A stretch of DNA of 54,393 bases from an uncultured Lachnospiraceae bacterium. GTDB lineage: Bacteria; Bacillota; Clostridia; Lachnospirales; Lachnospiraceae. Shown here piece after piece: positions 1 through 8,200 of this stretch. The stretch lies in NCBI GenBank assembly GCA_947591155.1, contig CANQDA010000025.1, forward strand, positions 1-54,393, written 5' to 3'. The notes beneath the pieces were generated by a model. It did no database searches, was not told the DNA's origin, and saw nothing but the letters and a program-made list of their open reading frames with translations. The first letter of the stretch is position 1, and each line of letters opens with the position of its first letter. The translations under genes and the position numbers were made by a program.

Positions 1-77
1 AAACTGCCACCAGACCTAAATCTGATGGCAGAAAATTTTTATTTTTTTGATTGTCTACTTGACGGGGAGCGGTTCAT
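1..77. repeat. Left copy of 77-bp terminal inverted repeat
   Basis: Bases 1-77 are the exact reverse complement of bases 54317-54393; identity stops abruptly at base 78 (T here, G in the other copy). The repeat holds a terminator hairpin and then the stretch TGTCTACTTGACGGGGAGCG, which resembles what I recall of the ends of IS66-like elements. The hairpin points into the window, so the 3' end of a mobile element would lie just outside each contig end. The identity of the element is an inference, because no transposase coding sequence is included. The length of exactly 77 also equals a common assembler k-mer. Confidence 0.85.
4..50 (+). terminator. Hairpin plus T-rich tract in the terminal repeat
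   Basis: CTGCCACCAGA (4-14) pairs with TCTGATGGCAG (21-31) around a 6-nt loop, giving an 11-bp stem with one wobble. An A run and a T-rich tract follow (32-50). This is a typical Rho-independent terminator for a gene entering from the left. The same hairpin recurs inverted at 54363-54390. Confidence 0.7.
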
Positions 78-240
78 TGTCAGACTGGCCGGGGCTTTTA
101 TTCTGTGATTTGCTTGCCCTGCTAATTTTTTATAATCTACTGAATCCAGCGAATTTGTGGTATAGATTCAGACTGCCTTGGGGACAATATTCCCAGAAAA
201 AAGAAGCAGTCGTTCATTCGGCGGCGGAATGGAGACAGAT
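78..240 (+). other. Non-coding stretch between terminal repeat and spoVAD
   Basis: No convincing gene is present, and I could not recognise the end of spoVAC in any forward frame although spoVAC normally directly precedes spoVAD. A TATAAT occurs at 131-136 with only a weak upstream partner (TTGCTT at 110-115, spacing 15). A forespore sigma-G promoter is not clearly visible. Confidence 0.4.
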
Positions 241-1257
241 ATGGCAGAGAATCAGATGAAGGGCGAGCGGAGCATCGAGTTCAGGGAGGCCCCGTATGTC
301 TTAAGCGGCGCGTCGGTGGTTGGACCGAAAGAGGGCGAGGGTCCGCTCGGAGAGCAGTTCGATCTCGTGACGCCGGATTCCGGACTCGGCGAGGAGACCT
401 GGGAAGAGGCAGAAAGTGAATTGCAAAAAGAAGCTTTGCAAACCGCTATAGGAAAGGCTGAGTTGACAAGCGGACAGATTCGTTATCTCTTTGGCGGCGA
501 CCTGCTTGCACAGCTGATCGCGACCTCGTTCGGCAACGGCGAAGTGAGTATTCCGCTGTTTGGACTGTACGGCGCGTGCTCAACCTGTGGCGAATCGCTC
601 ACGCTCGCGTCGATGGCGCTCGCGGGCGGATACGCGGACTACACGGCGGCAATCACATCAAGTCATTTCGGCAGCGCCGAGAAGGAGTTCCGATTTCCCC
701 TGGGATACGGAAACCAGCGTCCCCTTTCAGCTACCTGGACGGTCACCGGGAGCGGAGCCTTTGTACTTTCCACCGAAAAGAGTCATGTGAGGATCAGCGG
801 CGCGACGCCCGGGAAGATCGTTGATATGGGAGTGAAGGACAACATGAACATGGGCGCGTGCATGGCGCCCGCGGCCTGCGACACGATCGCGCAGAACCTC
901 ATGGATTTCGGGCGTCAGCCGTCCGACTACGACAGGATCATCACGGGCGATCTCGGCATGGTCGGGCAGCGGATCCTGATCGACCTATTGGACAAGAAGG
1001 GATTCGATATCTCACAGCAGCACATGGACTGCGGGATCGAGATCTACGACGCCGAGAAACAGGACACGCACGCGGGCGGAAGCGGCTGCGGCTGCTCGGC
1101 GGTGGTGCTCGCGGCGATGATCCTGCCGAAGCTGCAGCAGGGAAGCTGGAAGCGCGTGCTCTTCGCGCCGACCGGAGCGCTGCTCTCGAAGGTGAGCTTC
1201 AATGAGGGCCAGACGATCCCGGGCATTGCGCATGCGGTCGTGCTGGAGCACTGCTGA
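241..1257 (+). CDS. spoVAD: Stage V sporulation protein AD (SpoVAD)
   Basis: The product is a 338-residue soluble, thiolase-fold subunit of the SpoVA channel, which moves Ca-dipicolinic acid into the forespore and releases it at germination. Family features include the YGACSTCGESL segment around the conserved cysteine, a glycine-rich HAGGSGCGCSA stretch and the C-terminal ALLSKVSFNEGQTIPGIAHA. Length matches the family. ATG 241 is chosen because GGAG at 231-234 sits 6 nt upstream; in-frame starts at 178 and 229 lack this spacing. spoVAE follows after 56 nt in the same direction, as in the spoVA operon. The usual upstream gene spoVAC is not seen, and the mobile-element-like repeat ends only 163 bp upstream, so the operon may have been separated from its normal promoter. 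Confidence 0.95.
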   Translation: MAENQMKGERSIEFREAPYVLSGASVVGPKEGEGPLGEQFDLVTPDSGLGEETWEEAESELQKEALQTAIGKAELTSGQIRYLFGGDLLAQLIATSFGNGEVSIPLFGLYGACSTCGESLTLASMALAGGYADYTAAITSSHFGSAEKEFRFPLGYGNQRPLSATWTVTGSGAFVLSTEKSHVRISGATPGKIVDMGVKDNMNMGACMAPAACDTIAQNLMDFGRQPSDYDRIITGDLGMVGQRILIDLLDKKGFDISQQHMDCGIEIYDAEKQDTHAGGSGCGCSAVVLAAMILPKLQQGSWKRVLFAPTGALLSKVSFNEGQTIPGIAHAVVLEHC

Positions 1258-1313
1258 AATGTATTGACAAAGTTATCCTGTTGCATGAAGCGGAGGAGAA
1301 AAGGAGTGAGACG

Positions 1314-1673
1314 ATGGATTATCTCAATGCGTTCTGGGTCGGCGGCCTGCTCTGTGCGCTGGTTCAGATTCTGTTGGAAAAAACAAAATTGTTGCCGGGA
1401 CGGGTTATGGTGATTCTGGTGTGTCTCGGCGCGGTGTTGGGCGCGGTCGGAGTGTACGAGCCCTTCATCGAGTTCGCCGGAGCCGGGGCGTCCGTACCGC
1501 TCCCCGGATTTGGAAATGTGCTCTGGAAGGGCGTGAAAGAAGCTGTCGACGAAGGCGGTTTGCTTGGCCTCTTTCAAGGCGGCCTCAAGGCGAGCGCAGT
1601 CGGCATCAGCGCCGCACTGATCTTCTCGTATCTGGCGAGTTGGGTGTTCAATCCGAAGATGAAGGATGAGTAA
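1314..1673 (+). CDS. spoVAE: Stage V sporulation protein AE (SpoVAE, SpoVAEb type)
   Basis: This is a small (119 aa) integral membrane subunit of the spore dipicolinate channel. Hydrophobic segments run at roughly residues 4-20, 25-45 and 85-110, and the PLPGFGNVLWKGVKEAV motif is typical of the SpoVAC/SpoVAE family. Start ATG 1314 has AAGGAG at 1301-1305 seven bases upstream; a TTG start at 1281 would add a charged leader and is less likely. It lies 56 nt after spoVAD on the same strand, so the two are probably co-transcribed. Nothing is missing from the conserved core. Confidence 0.93.
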   Translation: MDYLNAFWVGGLLCALVQILLEKTKLLPGRVMVILVCLGAVLGAVGVYEPFIEFAGAGASVPLPGFGNVLWKGVKEAVDEGGLLGLFQGGLKASAVGISAALIFSYLASWVFNPKMKDE

Positions 1674-1702
1674 GGTGAGGGATAGACAGAAAAAATTGTT
1701 TG

Positions 1703-1740
1703 ACAAACTATAGAACAGAGAACAAACTATAGAACAGAGA
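1703..1740. repeat. Two tandem copies of a 19-bp unit
   Basis: ACAAACTATAGAACAGAGA occurs twice back to back (1703-1721 and 1722-1740) just downstream of spoVAE. The copies are identical, so this is either a recent slippage duplication or a paired protein-binding site. No known operator is recognised. Confidence 0.85.
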
Positions 1741-1804
1741 ATATAATGTGTTTAACAGGACAGCCGGAAGTTGAACGTGGCTCACCCGTCCCGGCGGATG
1801 TGTT

Positions 1805-1854
1805 AAGAACTAGCCGTCAGCCTTCGCCAAAAAGAAGCAGGACGGCTGGTTCTT
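1805..1854 (+). other. Long hairpin downstream of spoVAE
   Basis: AAGAACTAGCCGTC (1805-1818) pairs with GACGGCTGGTTCTT (1841-1854), a 14-bp stem with one G-T wobble and a 22-nt loop. The following bases (ATATGT) are only weakly T-rich, so it could be an imperfect spoVA terminator or another structured RNA. The 554 bp between spoVAE and the adhesin gene contain no gene that I can support. Confidence 0.5.
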
Positions 1855-2009
1855 ATATGTATAACGCAGAATTGCCACGACTCATGCAATAAAATAAATT
1901 TTAAAATAGCCAACTCAAAAGAGGATAAAAGTAACGGTCATATCAGACAAATTCCATCCTCTTGTTTTATGTAAAATTGACAAAAATCTATGAATACACA
2001 AATAGTCTA

Positions 2010-2038
2010 TTGAAAAAAATACCGGAAAAGCGTAAATT
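2010..2038 (+). promoter_or_regulatory. Candidate promoter for the adhesin gene
   Basis: TTGAAA (2010-2015), 17-nt spacer, TAAATT (2033-2038). Another TTGACA at 1977-1982 has a poorer -10 partner. Either would produce a leader of about 180 nt or more that carries the nested hairpin at 2067-2138. Confidence 0.4.
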
Positions 2039-2066
2039 ATACACTAAAGGAAACACAAAAACTGCT

Positions 2067-2138
2067 CACAAACTTTTGGAAAAAGTTTCGTGGGCTGTCT
2101 TGTCGTGAAGAGAAGATAGTTTCACGAAAGAGTTTGTG
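2067..2138 (+). other. Nested hairpin in the 5' leader of the adhesin gene
   Basis: CACAAAC (2067-2073) pairs with GTTTGTG (2132-2138), and inside it TTTCGTG (2086-2092) pairs with CACGAAA (2123-2129), with further partial pairing of GGCTGTCTT with AAGATAGT. It ends about 75 nt before the ribosome binding site, so it could act on transcription or mRNA stability. No known riboswitch class is recognised. Confidence 0.5.
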
Positions 2139-2227
2139 GAAAGAAATTTCGGCAATTTCAACAACAAATCAAAGTAACAAAAAAGTAACAAAAAAGTATC
2201 AAAATGTAAGACCAGGAGGTAACAGGA

Positions 2228-5200
2228 ATGAAGAAGAGGACGAAACGATTACTGGCAATGCTGCTCGCATCTGCGATGATCCTGCAGCAGGGAAGCACGG
2301 TAGGCGTGCTGGCTACGGAATCGGAGCCGGCGAGCGAGACTGTTGCAGAGACGACAGCAGCCACGGAGGCAGAGACGAAGGCGCCTGAGACACAGGCTCC
2401 TGAGACAAAGGCGTCGGAAACGACAGCGCCTGAGACAACAGCACCGGAGACACAGGCGGCATCCGAGACGCAGGCAACCGAGGCAGCTACAAGTCCGACA
2501 CAGACCGAGACGTCCACTTCTGAGACGACGGAAACAGCGGCGAAGATGACCGAGAAGGTGACCGAGGCGGCGACTACCGAAGCGACGGAAGCACCAGCGG
2601 AGACAGAGGAAAAGGCAAATGCCGAGGATCAGACTGATGAAGTGTCTAATACAGAAGATACTTTCGACCCGATAACTCTGGGCACAGATACGCCGATGAC
2701 GATTGGTGTGGGGATGGGTGAACCTGTTAAGCTAGAGGATTTGAAGGGAACACTTACTGCAAATCTCGTGACTGGGGGAGCCCCGTATAAAAGGGATTCT
2801 TACTTGGATTTTACTTTGAATTTTACAATAGACAACGATAAAGTAGCGCAGGCTAAAGAAGCGTCTGCATGGACGTATGATATCAGTAGTGTATATGATA
2901 GCATATTTGGAGAGGTAATTGCAACGAATGGTACTTTGACTGGTGATTTATTTGAAGGAACCGAAAAAGTCGGAACCTATGAAGTTGATCCAAGCACAAA
3001 AACAGTTAGAATTGTACCAAATAAAGATTGGATTGCAAAGAAAGATAATAATATCCATGGTTCGTTTACGCTTAGATGTAAGTGTGATGAAAAGAAGATA
3101 AAGGAGCAGGTGACAACGGAGTTCACATTTCCGGGAACTTCAAATAAAGTAGATCTTACATTTGAGAATGTAACAGGTACCCATGAAAAAAATGGCGGAT
3201 ATAATAAGGGAGATCGCGGGGATGTAACGATAGCTCCCGGCGATCAGTACCGCTATGAGGTTAAGACCACAACGAATGCGGTGTTGAGTTCATTGACACT
3301 TTCTGACACATTAGGAGATGGACAGACACTTAATGGAGAGATTGAGATAACAGGACCTGATGGGCTTTCAAAAAAGATAAATGTATCAGAATTGACTGTT
3401 AATGAAGGCAATTTTACATTAGATTTAAAAACAATATTCGGTGTTTCTGAATTGCCCATGGGCGAGTACAAAGTAGTTTATTATGTCACGGTAGATGGTG
3501 ACGGCTGGAACAAAAAAGTGACGAATGAGTCAAAATGGACTTGGGGTGGAACAGCACAGACGGAACCAGATAAAACGTCATTTGTTCCGAGAAGAGATCT
3601 TACCAAGAAAACGATGACGCCTGAAGTAACCGAAACAACGACGGATGATGGGACAAAGACTACCTATTATTCCTACGAGTTTGATTATGAAATCACCGTA
3701 GGTAACAAAAATGATGATTTAAGCGGTTACCATTTAAAGGATGTAATTGATTTAACGAATCAGACATTAGATCCGCAATTAATAACAGCCGGGAAGCTAC
3801 AGATAACTGGACCAAATGGTGAGATTTATGAGGCTCAGCTTACTGAAGAAGCAAAGACAAAGACAACAGGGGAAGTAACGTTGTTTGACTTCACGTTTCC
3901 CTCTGGTGCAAAAGGACCATGTAAGGTTACATATAAGACAACAAGCAAAGATGGCTTGTCGGGGTCTCTTTCGGTTAACAACAAGACAGAGACGAAGATA
4001 CCGAATGATGACTATACGGAATATGACGATAGCAATAAAAATGTAGACTTTAGTGTGGGTCCGAAGGAAGAAAAGCCTTCTATAGAGAAGAGCGCAAGTC
4101 TTACAACGGAAGATATTAAAAACAATGATATATGGTGGGAAATTAAAGTTATTGTACCTTCTGGGGTAACAATAGAAGACCCGATTATTAAGGAGGCGCA
4201 GTTCTGGTACGGAGAACTGGAGTCAAACTGGTATTACAATAATTTGGGTAATTTAGAATTTGACTGGACCAGGCTCACGGTGCAGGATGAAGCTGGTAAT
4301 GATATCGGCTATGACATTACCGGGGATGAATCCACGGGATACAATATTCATCTCAAACAATCGATTAGTTCGAATGTAATCATCAAGGTGCCGACGAAGT
4401 ATATGTTTGACAGCGCCTCGCGAAAGTTTACCAATACGGTTGAACTGTATGACGGATCGGCTAAGTTAGGCGAAAAAACAGCGGAGATTACGTATGAGTC
4501 CGAATATACCTTGAAGAAAACCGGAACATATAACAGTGATGACAGAACTGTCACATGGAAGTTAGAGATTAATACAGATAAGAGAGAATATGATGGGAGT
4601 GTAACAGCTGTTATTAGAGATACGATCCCAGAGGGGATGGAATATGTAGACAAATCCTTTTCCATTTCTTCTGACCCGTATTATGACTGGGCTAATCATA
4701 TGCCAGCGGTTAATTGGGATTCGAGCACGAGAGAATTGAAGGTGACTCTTGGAAAATTAAGTGAGACAGCCTATTATGTTGAATATACAACAAAAATAAC
4801 CGACGACACATATTGGGAAGGAAAAAAGTCCTTTACTAATAATGTAAATCTGCTTGATGAAAACGGCAAGTTTTTGGGGCGTACATCTGACACGGTTGAA
4901 GTTGAGAGGAATATTTTGACTAAAACTCATGGCGATTTGAAAGATGATCTGCTTACCTATACGATAGACGTAAACAAAGATGAAGTGGATCTGTCAGATG
5001 AGGATACGATTACGTTGACAGATGTGATCCCGGATGAAGTATCACTTGTAACTGAAACGGGGAAGGGCGCAATAACTTTTACTCCTGCACAAGGCTGCTT
5101 GTATACATATGTGGATCACGTTCTCACAGTGGTTGTGCCGGATAGTAAACATGTTCGGGTACAGTACACGGTTAAAATAAAGGGAGATGGAGAGCAGAAA

Positions 5201-8200
5201 TTTACAAATACCGTTGAATTGAAGGGAAGGGTAACCAAATCGGCCTCGAAGGATGCGGAGGTCACTGTGCTTCAGCACAGCGGTACGCTTGGAGGGGCAA
5301 GTAATAGAATAATGTTCCAAAAATACACAGCAGACTTGAAGAGTAAGCTGAACGGGGCAGAGTTCACAATATACGAGGTTTCTTACGATAAGACATCAAA
5401 GGTAATCAATAAATATAATCCTGCAGGTACTGCAGTTACGTCAGACAATGGAAACGCAGAGATTGGTGATTTGCATTATGGCGTTTTGTATTCCTGGAGA
5501 GAAACCAAGGCACCGATCGGGTATGAAAATTCCTCTGCTGGAGATCATTATTTCATACTGTATGATAATTCAGCGATGGGTGGTGTGGCAGATAAAACAA
5601 ATGTTAACACGCTCGTGAAAGAGCTTCAGACGGCAAATACAATTAAAATAGAGGTTTCCTCTGGTCCGGTTTCTGCACAGGTTACCGATGAAGAGATAAA
5701 AGGTGTGGGTTCTCTCACGGTCACCAAAAATGTGACAGGAAACAACACCGATACAACCACTACGTTCCATTTCAAGGTGACTCTGAAAGATGGAAAAGCG
5801 GCAGCGGCAGTAAATGGCACATTCGACGACGTGGACTTCAAAGATGGCGTTGCTACATTTGATCTGACTCCAGGATCGTCAATGACTGCAAGCAAGACGA
5901 TTACCGGCCTTCCTGCGGGTTTGAACTATACGGTAGAAGAGTTTACGAATGCGGGCGAGAAGACTGGCTATACTTTGACCGGGAAGACCGGCGATACCGG
6001 TACGATTGTTGCGGATAATACTGTGACAGCTACGTTCACAAATACGCGCAACAAGACGACAGCTGAGTTGAAAGTTGAAAAGACGTATAATGATACGTTC
6101 CCGACAGCCGAGACTGATAAATTCTCATTTACACTTACGGCTGGCAGCAACGATGCGACTAATCCCAAAATTGACACGCCGATGCCGAAAGACTCTGCTG
6201 ACGGTAGCAAGACGGTCAAAGTGACGAGTGATGCGGCTGAGACGTTTGGCGCGATCACTTACGAAGAGGATGGCACATACAACTATACGATTACTGAGAA
6301 TTCCGGTTCGTTGTCCGGGGTGACATACGATACAAGTGTATATCATATCAGAGTGAAGGTTACAACGGATGCCACGGGCGGGAAGAAAGCAGAAATTTCT
6401 GTTGCCAAGGCTGCAAACGCGGATGCATCAGTGGCTGATGAGGATTATGTGCTTCTGAAAGATACTACAATATATACTGCTATGTTTAATAATACCCATG
6501 TGGCAGACGGAAGTACAGAGCTGTCAGTACAGAAAGTATTTGGTGGTGCTTTCCCGACGGGTGAAAAGGCGTTCAAATTCACTCTGTCAGCAGGAACCAA
6601 TACGGCGACTGATCCGACGATTGACACGCCGATGCCTGAGGAGCCGAATGCAGACGGTAAGACAAAGACCGTGTCGGTAAAGAGTGGTGCAGCCAAGTCC
6701 TTTGGAACGATTACTTATGAACAGGATGGCGATTACTTCTATACGATTAAAGAGGTTACTACCGGTACCGGTCTGCTTTCAGACGTGCTCTATGACACAA
6801 ATGTCTACTATATAAAGGTGTCTGTGACAACGGAAACAGTGGCTGGGGAAGCTACTAAGAAAGCAACTGTTTCGTACGGACCAAGTGATAAAGGACCTTG
6901 GCAGGATACAAAACAAGCAGCGTTTACAGCGACCTTTACCAACTACAAGATTCAGGATGCGAAAGCGGAGCTGAAGGTAAAGAAGGCCTATAACGGTTCA
7001 GACTGGCCGACCGGTGAGGATGCGTTTAAATTCACTTTGACAGCAGGCGACAATACGACGAATCCGAAAGTTGAAACGCCGATGCCGAGCAAGAATGAGC
7101 TGACGGTGACGAATGACACAGTGCAGACGTTCGGTGAGATTACGTTTGAGAAAGACGGTACGTACAATTATCAGATTTCTGAGACGAAGGGTAATCTTGA
7201 AGGAGTTATCTATGACGAGACAGTATATGATATAAAGATTACTGTATCGACGAATTCAAACGGAACCCGTACTGTCAAGGTTGAAAGCAAGAAAGCGGAA
7301 GAGGACGAGACGAAGTATTCTAAAGCAGATGGTATCGTATTCACCGCAGAGTTCAACAACGTTCACACGGAAACGCAGGAAGAGGCAAGCGGCAAGCTGG
7401 AGCTGAACGTGACGAAGTCCATGAAGAATTCGGCTTCCACAAAGGATCTCAGCAAGTTCTCGTTCATGCTGGAGCAGACAAGTCCGGCAAGCACACCGAA
7501 GCTTAAGATGGAAGAGATCGCGGATGCAGATGGAAACGTCAAGTTCGAGCTTCTCTATGGAGAGAGCGACAAGGGCAAGACATTTGTATACGAGATCACC
7601 GAGCAGACGGGAAGTGACGCGACGGTCATCTATGATCCGGCGGTCTATACGGCAACTGTCAAGGTAGCAGACAAAGCTGATGACGAGGGTGTTCTGGCGG
7701 TTGAGGTTCAGTCCGTCAAGAAGAAGATCGGAGACACGACGACTGATCTTGGCGCAAAGGGCGCTGTGACGTTTGTTAACGATGAGACGACCGTTGTGAT
7801 CGACAAGACCGATAAGGACACGGGTGTGAGCCTGACGGGCGCGACGCTCCAGATCGTTGACAGCAAGACAGGAGCCGTGGTTGAAGGCCCGTGGACGACA
7901 GACGGCAAAGCGCATGATGTCACAGGCAAATTGGAGATCGGCGGTTCCTACAAGCTGGCAGAGACGGCTGCGCCGGCTGGGTACACGATCGCAGATCCGG
8001 TGGAGTTCTCGGTAAATGACAAGGGGCAGATCGTAGTTGCCGGCAAAGTCGTCACCGCGATCACGATGCAGGATACGAAGAACAAGGTTAGCATTCTGAA
8101 GATTGACGGAAGCGGCGCTGCCCTGGCAGGCGCGAAACTTGTGGTTAAAGATAAGGACGGCAAGACGGTTGTGGGCCCGTGGACGACGGACGGCAAGGCG

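Noticed and set aside
78..240. Remnant of spoVAC
   Set aside because: Forward translations show no SpoVAC-like transmembrane segments or C-terminal motif.
47..259. Short frame crossing the left repeat and the spoVAD leader
   Set aside because: It runs through the terminator hairpin tail, has no ribosome site and resembles no transposase or SpoVAC tail.
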